Shown here piece after piece: positions 1 to 5,331 of a stretch of DNA of 6,831 nucleotides. The notes under the pieces were generated by a model. It ran no database searches. It had not been told where the DNA came from and was given only the letters and a program-made list of their open reading frames with translations. Positions within the stretch are counted from its first letter, which is position 1, and the number at the start of each line of letters is the position of its first letter. The stretch comes from Holdemanella sp. (GTDB taxonomy: Bacteria; Bacillota_I; Bacilli_A; Erysipelotrichales; Erysipelotrichaceae). The stretch covers positions 1 through 6,831 of the forward strand of contig JABUSD010000032.1 of assembly GCA_021442845.1 (NCBI GenBank), read 5' to 3'. Made by a program: the position numbers and the translations under genes.

Positions 1-33
1 CTAGTAAAGACATGGATTGAAATGATCGCATAG
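1..33 (+). CDS. C-terminal tail of an unidentified upstream gene (partial)
   Basis: Frame 1 is open from the window edge to a TAG stop at 31-33 and encodes LVKTWIEMIA. The next gene starts 14 bp after this stop with its own AGGAGA ribosome binding site (38-43), which is the spacing expected within an operon. Ten residues are too few to identify the family. In Bacillus subtilis the ypmB-dnaD-nth neighbourhood also contains dinG, aspB and asnS, so one of these is possible; the tail does not look like the conserved end of asparaginyl-tRNA synthetase. The reading could be a chance open frame, but the SD-spaced start that follows makes a real stop likely. Confidence 0.5.
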   Translation, partial: LVKTWIEMIA

Positions 34-47
34 AAAAAGGAGACGAT

Positions 48-524
48 ATGGCAAAGCGAAAGATGAGATTAAAAGTAACAAAAAATATATCCAGTACAGC
101 TCTTACTGTACTTCTTTCGGCTGTGCTGATTCTTAATATTGCGATTCTTTGGTCTTTGTTCATCAGTGGACCTTCGCGTATTCATGAAGAAGAAATCAAT
201 TCGAAAATGGTATTGATTCAGAAAAAAAACAAAGAGATTAAAGGATTAACTCGGCATGTCTTTGATTATATAACTTACCAGGGATATGATAATGCAACTT
301 TATATTGGTTTGATGCCAATGGAGATGTGATTACGACTAGAGAAATGATGGATTTGGACTATGATAAGGCAAAGAAAATTGCTAAAGAAGACTATGGGAT
401 TGATTGCGTTACCATTCAGCTTGCTTATGGCTACAACAATCCATGTTATGAGATAAAAGGGAAGGATAAAGTAATATTAATCGATTTTGATACCTTTGTC
501 CGCGTATATGAAAGAGGACTGTAA
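48..524 (+). CDS. ypmB: YpmB-like membrane-anchored protein (DUF5590/PepSY-like)
   Basis: This 158-residue protein starts with a basic cytoplasmic stretch (residues 1-14, rich in Lys and Arg), followed by one hydrophobic segment at about 15-39 that would anchor it in the membrane with the rest outside. The outer part (about 45-158) resembles the YpmB arrangement. A first small domain (about 45-95) contains YWFDANGDVI, and a second PepSY-like repeat contains DYDKAKKIAKEDYGI (about 104-118) and ends in a strand pair around ILIDFDTFV. Bacillus YpmB has a similar length (about 160 residues) and lies in the same dnaD-nth neighbourhood, which supports the name. Its biochemical role is unknown; PepSY-type folds often act as protease-inhibiting or regulatory modules. 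The start is supported by AGGAGA at 38-43. The stop is 2 bp before dnaD. Confidence 0.7.
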   Translation: MAKRKMRLKVTKNISSTALTVLLSAVLILNIAILWSLFISGPSRIHEEEINSKMVLIQKKNKEIKGLTRHVFDYITYQGYDNATLYWFDANGDVITTREMMDLDYDKAKKIAKEDYGIDCVTIQLAYGYNNPCYEIKGKDKVILIDFDTFVRVYERGL

Positions 525-526
525 GT

Positions 527-1063
527 ATGGAAAAGAATATATGGAATGCCCCCTATTTTCAAAGAAGAAACTGGATTCTTGAGAATATGGAAGATCTTCA
601 TCTAGATGGAAATGAAGCGATTACGGTTCTGTTAATCGATTATTGGAAGGAGACAAACCGACCGGTAAACCAGAAGCAGGTTGCCCAGAAGCTAAAACTC
701 AGTGAAGATGAAGTAGAAAAGGTTTTTGATGCACTCATGGAAAAAGGATATATCAATGTATCCATTGTAAATGGAGCCATCGAATTTGATATGCAGGGGT
801 TATATGATTTAAAGGGGAATGAAGTGCAGGAACAATACTCTTTGATAGAACGGTTTGAATTTGAGATGAAACGCACACTATCTTCAAATGATATTCAACG
901 TATACTTAATTTATCAAATCGATTTGGTGAAAGAATGACAGTTGTCGCATTAAATGAAGCTGTTGTCTATGAAAAGGTAAATCTAAACTATATTGAAAAG
1001 ATTCTTGTTTCATGGGCAGAAAAAGGATATGATGCGGAAGATGTGGAGAATGGACAGCGATGA
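527..1063 (+). CDS. dnaD: DnaD-domain replication protein
   Basis: This 178-residue protein has the two-part layout of Firmicutes DnaD. An N-terminal winged-helix region (about 1-95) includes a helix-turn-helix-like stretch around PVNQKQVAQKLKLSEDEVEK. A C-terminal DnaD_2 domain (about 105-172) has the helical pattern ending in YIEKILVSW, a match to the family signature YxxxIxxxW (Tyr155, Ile159, Trp163) linked to DNA binding. DnaD works with DnaB and DnaI in loading the replicative helicase at oriC and at stalled forks. At 178 residues it is shorter than B. subtilis DnaD (about 230), mainly because it lacks the unstructured C-terminal tail. The ribosome binding site (AAAGAGG, 511-517) lies inside the end of the ypmB-like gene. 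The stop overlaps the nth start as ATGA. The location beside nth matches Bacillus and separates it from phage-type DnaD paralogues. Confidence 0.85.
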   Translation: MEKNIWNAPYFQRRNWILENMEDLHLDGNEAITVLLIDYWKETNRPVNQKQVAQKLKLSEDEVEKVFDALMEKGYINVSIVNGAIEFDMQGLYDLKGNEVQEQYSLIERFEFEMKRTLSSNDIQRILNLSNRFGERMTVVALNEAVVYEKVNLNYIEKILVSWAEKGYDAEDVENGQR

Positions 1064-1695
1064 ATGGGAATCAGATTCTAGATGAGATGGAAAAGATATT
1101 TCCAGATGCACAATGCGAATTAAACCATGAAACACCCTTTCAATTGGTGGTGGCTGTTGTCTTATCGGCACAGACAACAGATAAATCTGTAAATAAGATC
1201 ACACCGGCTCTGTTTGAAGCCTATCCAACGTCAAAACAGATGGCAAATGCGGATATACATGATTTAGAGGATAAGCTACGCACAATTGGTTTATACCGTA
1301 ATAAGGCAAAATCAATATTAAATTTATCCAAAGATCTGGAAGAGAAGTTTAATGGTGTAGTGCCATCCACTTATAAAGATCTTCAATCCTTATCGGGAGT
1401 GGGTAGAAAGACAGCAAATGTTGTACGAAGCGTTGCCTTTGATATTCCAAGTTTTGCGGTAGATACGCATGTTGAAAGAGTATCTAAACGATTGGGATTG
1501 GCAAAACCATTTGATACAGTTGAACAGGTAGAAGAAAAATTGAAACGTAAAATTGACAGAAAACGATGGAACCGTGGTCACCATGAATTCATCTTCTTTG
1601 GAAGATATTTATGTATGGCAAGAAATCCAAAGTGTGAAAAATGTCCGTTTACGGACATCTGTAAGAAAGATAAATTAGAGGCATTGAAGAAGTAA
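1060..1695 (+). CDS. nth: Endonuclease III (DNA glycosylase/AP lyase)
   Basis: This 211-residue protein is the base-excision repair enzyme that removes oxidised pyrimidines and cleaves the abasic site by beta-elimination. The helix-hairpin-helix motif LSGVGRKTANVV holds the catalytic Lys117, and Asp135 lies in VDTHV exactly 18 residues later, the same spacing as Lys120 and Asp138 in E. coli Nth. The C-terminal 4Fe-4S loop is intact: CMARNPKCEKCPFTDIC gives C-x6-C-x2-C-x5-C (Cys185, 192, 195, 201). Length equals the E. coli protein (211). The hairpin reads LSGVG rather than the more usual LPGVG, a minor change. The start overlaps the dnaD stop by 4 bp (ATGA at 1060-1063), with GGAG at 1045-1048 upstream, so translation is probably coupled. 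The gene closes the operon; a terminator starts at its stop. Confidence 0.96.
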   Translation: MNGNQILDEMEKIFPDAQCELNHETPFQLVVAVVLSAQTTDKSVNKITPALFEAYPTSKQMANADIHDLEDKLRTIGLYRNKAKSILNLSKDLEEKFNGVVPSTYKDLQSLSGVGRKTANVVRSVAFDIPSFAVDTHVERVSKRLGLAKPFDTVEQVEEKLKRKIDRKRWNRGHHEFIFFGRYLCMARNPKCEKCPFTDICKKDKLEALKK

Positions 1696-1711
1696 AAGAT
1701 TACTTCTTTTT
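1687..1711 (+). terminator. Rho-independent terminator after nth
   Basis: A perfect 9 bp inverted repeat, AAGAAGTAA (1687-1695) and TTACTTCTT (1700-1708), encloses a 4-base loop (AAGA) and runs into five Ts (1707-1711). The left arm includes the last Lys codons and the TAA stop of nth. The stem is AT-rich, so termination may be partial and allow read-through into the Moco operon. Confidence 0.6.
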
Positions 1712-1712
1712 A

Positions 1713-1721
1713 TGTTAGAAT
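1713..1721 (+). promoter_or_regulatory. Candidate extended -10 promoter for moaA
   Basis: TGTTAGAAT fits the extended -10 consensus (TGnTATAAT) with one mismatch in the hexamer. No recognisable -35 is present at 16-18 bp, where the nth terminator lies. Transcription would start near 1728, giving a leader of about 34 bases that includes the GGAG ribosome binding site (1752-1755). That leader is too short to hold a Moco riboswitch. Confidence 0.4.
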
Positions 1722-1761
1722 ATGGGTAGCGTTCCATTCGCGGAAGATAAACGGAGTAAAC

Positions 1762-2676
1762 ATGTACGATCAATATAACAGGAAGATAGAATATATGCGT
1801 ATATCCATTACTGACAGGTGTAATTTAAATTGTACATACTGTAAAGGTTTTGATGCCTTAACGCATAATGATATTTTGCGATATGAAGAAATACTGGATA
1901 TATGTAAAGTAGCTGTTCAATTAGGAATTGGCTATTTTAAGATTACAGGGGGAGAGCCCTGTGCAAGAAAAGGATATCTTTCTTTTATTGAGAGTCTTAA
2001 AAAGATGGATGGAGTTCATGAAGTAACCATTACAACAAATGCTTCCCTTCTAAAAAAGGAAGATATGGATACTTTAAAGAGAATTGGGATTGATGGAATC
2101 AATGTTTCCTTGGATACATTGGATAAAGAATGTTATAAAGAGATTACCGGGAAAGACTGTATCGATCTTGTAGTGCATAATATTCTTTATATGAAATCAA
2201 TTGGATTGCATGTAAAAATTAATAGTGTTCTTCTCGATGAAACAAGAGATGAAGAATTTTTAAATCTTATTGATTTTGGAAATTTACATTCAATTCCTAT
2301 TCGGTTTATTGAGCGAATGCCGATGAAAGATGATAAAGTATCACATAGGACAAAAAAGGATATATTATCTTTGCTTGATAATGTAGAAATAGATAAGAAC
2401 AAATATGGAAATGGTCCTGCTTCTTATTATCAGACGAATAGAGGAACTGTTGGATTTATTGAGCCTGTTCATGGTAAATTCTGTGATCAATGCAATCGTA
2501 TTCGATTAACAAGTACAGGTTATCTTAAAGCCTGCCTTTTCCATAAGGATGGAATGAATGTCCGAAATAGGACGAATCTGGAAGATATGATGAAGGAAAT
2601 CATCTACAATAAGCCGCAAGGACATGATTTTGAAAAAGACATGGCAGGTATATCCATGTCAAAGATAGGAGGCTAA
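1762..2676 (+). CDS. moaA: GTP 3',8-cyclase MoaA (radical SAM)
   Basis: MoaA is a radical SAM enzyme that rearranges GTP to 3',8-cyclo-7,8-dihydro-GTP, the first step of molybdenum cofactor synthesis. Both iron-sulfur sites are visible in this 304-residue protein. The N-terminal SAM cluster is CNLNCTYC (CxxxCxxC; Cys20, 24, 27) within RISITDRCN. The C-terminal GTP-binding cluster is [18 protein letters not shown] (CxxC-x13-C; Cys241, 244, 258), including the substrate-binding Arg pattern NRIRL. The SAM motif GGEP is at 63-66. The protein ends in Ile-Gly-Gly, the conserved C-terminal GG tail needed for catalysis, so it is full length although somewhat shorter than the usual 325-340 residues. 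Unusual details are Cys-Lys-Gly-Phe after the first cluster, where CMP is typical, and Cys67 directly after GGEP, where Leu is common. GGAG (1752-1755) supports the ATG. The moaC start follows after 1 bp. Confidence 0.95.
   Translation: MYDQYNRKIEYMRISITDRCNLNCTYCKGFDALTHNDILRYEEILDICKVAVQLGIGYFKITGGEPCARKGYLSFIESLKKMDGVHEVTITTNASLLKKEDMDTLKRIGIDGINVSLDTLDKECYKEITGKDCIDLVVHNILYMKSIGLHVKINSVLLDETRDEEFLNLIDFGNLHSIPIRFIERMPMKDDKVSHRTKKDILSLLDNVEIDKNKYGNGPASYYQTNRGTVGFIEPVHGKFCDQCNRIRLTSTGYLKACLFHKDGMNVRNRTNLEDMMKEIIYNKPQGHDFEKDMAGISMSKIGG
2638..2660 (+). repeat. Perfect 7 bp inverted repeat near the moaA 3' end
   Basis: GACATGG (2638-2644) and CCATGTC (2654-2660) are perfect reverse complements separated by 9 bases. 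The repeat is inside the last codons of moaA and ends 6 bases before the moaC Shine-Dalgarno sequence. In mRNA it could form a small hairpin. There is no T-tract, so it is not a terminator. It may be chance, since the codons also encode ordinary MoaA residues (KDMAGISMS). Confidence 0.35.
2667..2672 (+). promoter_or_regulatory. Shine-Dalgarno of moaC, inside the moaA Gly-Gly codons
   Basis: AGGAGG is a full consensus ribosome binding site 5 bases before the moaC ATG at 2678. It is built from the two final glycine codons of moaA (GGA GGC, 2668-2673), which encode the catalytically required C-terminal GG. The site fixes the moaC start and ties moaC translation to the end of moaA. Confidence 0.8.
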
Positions 2677-2677
2677 T

Positions 2678-3148
2678 ATGGAATTGAATCATTTTGATGA
2701 TAAAGGAAATGCCTGGATGGTGGATGTATCGGATAAAGATACAACCGAAAGAACAGCAATCGCAACCGGTAAGATCTATATCAATAAAGAAATCATGGAT
2801 GCAATTATTTATCACTCCATAAAAAAAGGGGATGTATTAGGCGTTGCACGAATTGCAGGAATTATGGCTGCAAAAAAGACAAGTGAACTGATTCCATTGT
2901 GTCATCTCCTTCCCCTGACAAAATGTCAGATTGACTTTGAAATTAAAGAAGATTATATCGAAGCATATTGTATGGTGAAAACAGTGGGAAAGACAGGTGT
3001 GGAAATGGAAGCCTTGACAGGGGTACAGATTGCTTTGCTGACAATATATGATATGTGCAAGGCAATTGACAAATCCATGGTAATCAGTGATGTGCACTTA
3101 CTTAATAAATCGGGTGGAAAGAGCGGTGATTTTGTATGGAAGGTATAG
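2678..3148 (+). CDS. moaC: Cyclic pyranopterin monophosphate synthase MoaC
   Basis: MoaC converts the MoaA product 3',8-cyclo-7,8-dihydro-GTP into cPMP with release of pyrophosphate. This 156-residue protein has the usual length (about 160) and all family signatures: [19 protein letters not shown] (Lys50), [11 protein letters not shown] (His76), [10 protein letters not shown] (Glu109, Glu111), YDMCKA.DK (Asp125, Lys128) and the terminal loop [11 protein letters not shown]. The residues correspond to the active-site set in E. coli MoaC (Lys51, His77, Glu112, Glu114, Asp128, Lys131). The family forms a hexamer of dimers in the cytoplasm. The gene starts 1 bp after moaA, and its last 13 bp overlap the next gene, so the three genes are almost certainly one transcript. 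Confidence 0.97.
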   Translation: MELNHFDDKGNAWMVDVSDKDTTERTAIATGKIYINKEIMDAIIYHSIKKGDVLGVARIAGIMAAKKTSELIPLCHLLPLTKCQIDFEIKEDYIEAYCMVKTVGKTGVEMEALTGVQIALLTIYDMCKAIDKSMVISDVHLLNKSGGKSGDFVWKV

Positions 3149-4065
3149 TAAAAGCGGTCTGTATTTCTACAAAGAAAGGGACAGAAAAACAGAACATTCA
3201 TGCATGTACGTTCATAAAAGATTTTGGTTTGGAAAATGATGCGCATGGTGGAAATTGGCATCGACAGGTCAGTCTGTTAAACTATGAGGCAGAAATGGAA
3301 TTTTCTAACAAAGTACAAGGGATTCATTATGGTGTTTTCGGAGAAAATTTACTAGTCAGTGGCATTGATTTTAAGAGCTTACCAGTTGGAACAATCTTAA
3401 AATGTAATGATGTGATTTTAGAGTTGACACAGATTGGCAAGGAATGTCATTCAGGATGTAACATATTTAAACAGGTAGGGGATTGTATTATGCCTAGACT
3501 TGGCGTATTCGCGAAGGTTATCCAGGGCGGTACGATTCAAGAAGGAGATTGTATGGTTGTTGAGGGAAAGAATTCAGCATTACGTGCAGCTGTTATCACA
3601 ATGAGTGATAAGGGAAGTATGAATCAAAGGGAGGATAAAAGTGGACCTGCTATTGTAGAAATACTGGAAGAAGCAGGATATGAAGTTGTCGAAACTATGA
3701 TTCTTCCTGATGATCAGAAAATATTGGAAAAACATTTAAAAAGGCTATCTGATCAAAGACAGGTGCATGTGATTCTGACAACAGGTGGAACGGGCTTCTC
3801 TATGCGGGATGTAACACCGGAAGCAACCCTTGCGGTAATGACAAGAAATGCGCCAGGCATTGCAGAAACTATCCGATATGAATCGATGAAATATACAAGA
3901 AGGGCTATGTTGTCTCGTGGTGTATCGGTTATCCGCAACCAGACATTGATTGTGAATCTTCCAGGTTCACCAAAAGCAGTCAAGGAATCTATGGAAATCA
4001 TTCTGGATTCTATGAAGCATGGAATTGAAATACTAATCGGAAGTGCATCTGAGTGTGCTAGATAA
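3136..4065 (+). CDS. MOSC - MogA fusion protein, Moco biosynthesis
   Basis: Two Moco-related domains are joined in this 309-residue protein. Residues 1-143 form a MOSC domain (the fold of the Moco sulfurase C-terminus): [18 protein letters not shown] (31-48), GVFGENL (66-72), a Cys-rich core [11 protein letters not shown] (101-111) with the probable functional Cys104, and the closing [15 protein letters not shown] (119-138). Residues 149-309 form a MogA-type molybdopterin adenylyltransferase: [10 protein letters not shown] (152-161), the phosphate-binding TTGGTG (215-220), RDVTPEAT (224-231), GIAETIR (241-247) and [12 protein letters not shown] (273-284). MogA adenylylates molybdopterin before molybdate insertion. 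DVTPEAT and the LSR...NLPGSPK tail favour MogA over MoaB. The linker is only a few residues and the frame is continuous, so this is one polypeptide. The start overlaps moaC by 13 bp with only a weak GGAAAGAG upstream (3116-3123), suggesting translational coupling. What the MOSC half does is inferred. Confidence 0.9.
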   Translation: MEGIVKAVCISTKKGTEKQNIHACTFIKDFGLENDAHGGNWHRQVSLLNYEAEMEFSNKVQGIHYGVFGENLLVSGIDFKSLPVGTILKCNDVILELTQIGKECHSGCNIFKQVGDCIMPRLGVFAKVIQGGTIQEGDCMVVEGKNSALRAAVITMSDKGSMNQREDKSGPAIVEILEEAGYEVVETMILPDDQKILEKHLKRLSDQRQVHVILTTGGTGFSMRDVTPEATLAVMTRNAPGIAETIRYESMKYTRRAMLSRGVSVIRNQTLIVNLPGSPKAVKESMEIILDSMKHGIEILIGSASECAR

Positions 4066-4068
4066 ATA

Positions 4069-4104
4069 AACACTCCCCATTTTATTGGGAAGTGTTATTT
4101 TTTT
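4069..4104 (+). terminator. Shared terminator between the Moco operon and the DUF308 gene
   Basis: AACACTCCCC (4069-4078) pairs with GGGAAGTGTT (4087-4096), followed by A and seven Ts (4098-4104). On the + strand the stem has one C-A mismatch (4075/4090). The same position becomes a G-U wobble in the - strand transcript, so the hairpin also fits the convergent gene, with a weaker U-rich tail (UAUUUAUC). The right arm and T-tract lie in the last codons of the - strand gene. Probably bidirectional. Confidence 0.8.
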
Positions 4105-4636
4105 CAATCTTTCTGGTTTCTTTTAACTGGAAGCTTGTCCACAACAATAGGAATGCTTCGGCAATCAGTACAACACCAGTGATTCTTATGATAGATGTTA
4201 ATGCCTGAATTGGTTTTAAAAGCATGATTACGCCAATGAATAGGAATAGAATATCAATAACAAGGGAAATCTTCCATGTTGGAACATTCGCATCCTTTGC
4301 GATGAATGTCTTCTGCATGGATATAATCGAATTCACAATGCATGTAGTACCAATCAATATTGGTAGAATCGCAATGACGCTTTCTGGAGAGGCAAGCATA
4401 AAAATCCCAATCACTGCACTAGGAATTCCTAAAAAGAACGGCGTTGTAGAAGTGGAAATGCGCTTTTTAAAATATACATATAGGAAATAGATTCCAATCA
4501 GCAAAAGCGCAATTCCAACGATTCTTGCGGCAATCAAAAGTATATTTACATTAAAAAAACAAAGTAGAACACCGCAGATTATAAATAGAATAGCCAGAAT
4601 TATTGTGTCAGATATAGATAATCGCTTTTTCTTCAT
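4082..4636 (-). CDS. HdeD/DUF308-family six-helix membrane protein
   Basis: This 184-residue protein is almost entirely hydrophobic. Six transmembrane segments can be read at about 9-28, 31-56, 66-82, 85-106, 120-140 and 143-167, forming three helix pairs. The repeated pattern of Gly-Ile near the end of one helix, a Pro-containing turn (ASPES at 82-86, LKPIQ at 140-144) and then an aliphatic helix ending in Gly is that of the DUF308/HdeD family. E. coli HdeD is linked to acid resistance, but the function of Firmicutes members is not established and is not assigned here. It is the only - strand gene. AAAAGGAG precedes the start on the - strand (core 4645-4650), separated from the ATG by 8 bases. 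It has its own promoter facing away from the DJ-1 gene. Confidence 0.8.
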   Translation of the reverse strand: MKKKRLSISDTIILAILFIICGVLLCFFNVNILLIAARIVGIALLLIGIYFLYVYFKKRISTSTTPFFLGIPSAVIGIFMLASPESVIAILPILIGTTCIVNSIISMQKTFIAKDANVPTWKISLVIDILFLFIGVIMLLKPIQALTSIIRITGVVLIAEAFLLLWTSFQLKETRKIEKNNTSQ

Positions 4637-4657
4637 AATAAAAACTCCTTTTGTTTT

Positions 4658-4686
4658 ATTATAGCGTATATTTATAAACTATACAA
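4658..4686 (-). promoter_or_regulatory. Promoter of the DUF308 gene
   Basis: Reading the - strand, TTGTAT (4686-4681) and a perfect TATAAT (4663-4658) are separated by 17 bp. Transcription would start near 4651, leaving a leader of only about 15 bases with the ribosome binding site at its very 5' end. The short leader is the main reason for caution. Confidence 0.6.
4666..4684. promoter_or_regulatory. Candidate operator (inverted repeat) in the DUF308 promoter spacer
   Basis: GTATATTTATAAACTATAC has perfectly symmetric ends (GTATA and TATAC) and further symmetric TT/AA positions inside. It lies between the -35 and -10 of the - strand promoter, overlapping the -35, where a bound repressor would block polymerase. 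The region is very AT-rich, so chance symmetry is possible. Confidence 0.3.
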
Positions 4687-4687
4687 A

Positions 4688-4718
4688 TTCGCATAATTAT
4701 GGGCTATTCTGATATAAT
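4688..4718 (+). promoter_or_regulatory. Promoter of the DJ-1/PfpI gene
   Basis: TGATATAAT (4710-4718) is a perfect extended -10 element. A weak -35, TTCGCA (4688-4693), lies 19 bp upstream, a long spacing that the extended -10 can offset. Transcription would start near 4725, just before the AAAGGAAGG ribosome binding site (4727-4735). The -35 is back to back with that of the - strand promoter, 1 bp apart. Confidence 0.65.
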
Positions 4719-4742
4719 ACAATAGAAAAGGAAGGAAGAACT

Positions 4743-5291
4743 ATGATAGTAACAATTTTAATGGATAATGGATTTGAAGAATTAGAAGCAATGGGACCCA
4801 TCGCATTGTTAAGAAGAGCGGGATTACAAGTGGATATTGTATCTGTAGAGAATACAAGTGTAACAGGAAGATTCAATGTGACATATTCACCAAGCATACC
4901 TATGGATGCCTATGATTTCTCAAAGTCTGAATGTCTGATCATTCCTGGTGGACCCCATCATACAATAATCCGTAAGAATCAGAAGGTGTTAGACCAGATA
5001 CATTACTTCACCAACAACAAGACAATTGCCGCAATCTGTGCAGCACCTACAATTTTAGGGCAGGAAGGCTTGTTAAAGGGGAAGAAATATACTTGCTTCA
5101 AGGCATTGGATGCTGACTTTGGTGGGGAGTACTGTTATGACTTTACCGTAACAGATGGAAATGTCATCACGGCTATTTCTGCTGCAGCCAGCATTGATTT
5201 TGCTTATGCGATTATGGAAAAATTGCTTGGAAAGGAAAAGGCAGAGGAAGTAAAAGCTTCTATTTATTATGATGCGAAAAAGTTGTGTTAA
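4743..5291 (+). CDS. DJ-1/PfpI family protein (YajL/ThiJ-like)
   Basis: This 182-residue cytoplasmic protein has the single DJ-1 domain and the family's usual length (about 180-195). GFEELEA (10-16) supplies Glu15, matching DJ-1 Glu18. IIPGG is at 66-70. AAICAAPTILG (96-106) carries the nucleophile-elbow Cys99, matching DJ-1 Cys106. SAAASIDFAYAIMEKLLG (about 145-162) is the conserved C-terminal helix. At the DJ-1 His126 position (VTTHP) the protein has YTCFK, with Phe as in E. coli YajL, so a protease-type triad is not expected. The family is associated with oxidative or carbonyl stress and protein or glyoxal repair; the exact activity cannot be read from sequence and is disputed for the family. 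The ATG follows a purine-rich AAGGAAGG site. It appears to be a single-gene transcript with its own promoter and terminator. Confidence 0.9.
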   Translation: MIVTILMDNGFEELEAMGPIALLRRAGLQVDIVSVENTSVTGRFNVTYSPSIPMDAYDFSKSECLIIPGGPHHTIIRKNQKVLDQIHYFTNNKTIAAICAAPTILGQEGLLKGKKYTCFKALDADFGGEYCYDFTVTDGNVITAISAAASIDFAYAIMEKLLGKEKAEEVKASIYYDAKKLC

Positions 5292-5306
5292 TACACAATT
5301 TTTTTT
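5277..5306 (+). terminator. Rho-independent terminator after the DJ-1 gene
   Basis: TTGTGT (5283-5288) and ACACAA (5293-5298) form a perfect 6 bp stem with loop TAAT, followed by eight Ts (5299-5306). The A-run just before (5277-5281) can pair with the T-run and lengthen the stem. The left arm and loop include the last codons and TAA stop of the gene. Confidence 0.8.
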
Positions 5307-5331
5307 ATGGTAAACTAGATAGGGTGATAGT

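Noticed and set aside
640..876. 78-codon - strand open frame opposite dnaD
   Set aside because: Ser/Phe-rich mirror of the AT-rich dnaD coding strand, with no ribosome binding site noted and no family resemblance.
1722..1761. Possible Moco riboswitch or leader structure before moaA
   Set aside because: The stretch from the nth stop to the moaA ATG is only 66 bases and much of it is terminator. The only pairing seen is TTCC (1732-1735) with GGAA (1742-1745), too small for a riboswitch.
2953..3261. 102-codon - strand open frame across the moaC/MOSC-mogA junction
   Set aside because: It is antisense to two well-supported genes with intact motifs, its sequence has low-complexity Phe/Cys/His-rich composition and it resembles no family.
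3753..4073. 106-codon - strand open frame under the MogA domain
   Set aside because: It is fully antisense to conserved MogA motifs and crosses the terminator; typical mirror frame.
4224..4490. 88-codon + strand open frame inside the DUF308 gene
   Set aside because: It lies opposite the six-helix membrane protein, which has a promoter and ribosome binding site; no such signals precede the + strand frame.
5308..5316. TGGTAAACT as an extended -10 promoter for the HAD gene
   Set aside because: It would start transcription near 5323, inside the ribosome binding site, and no -35 is present. More likely the HAD gene is read by read-through or from a promoter not recognised here.
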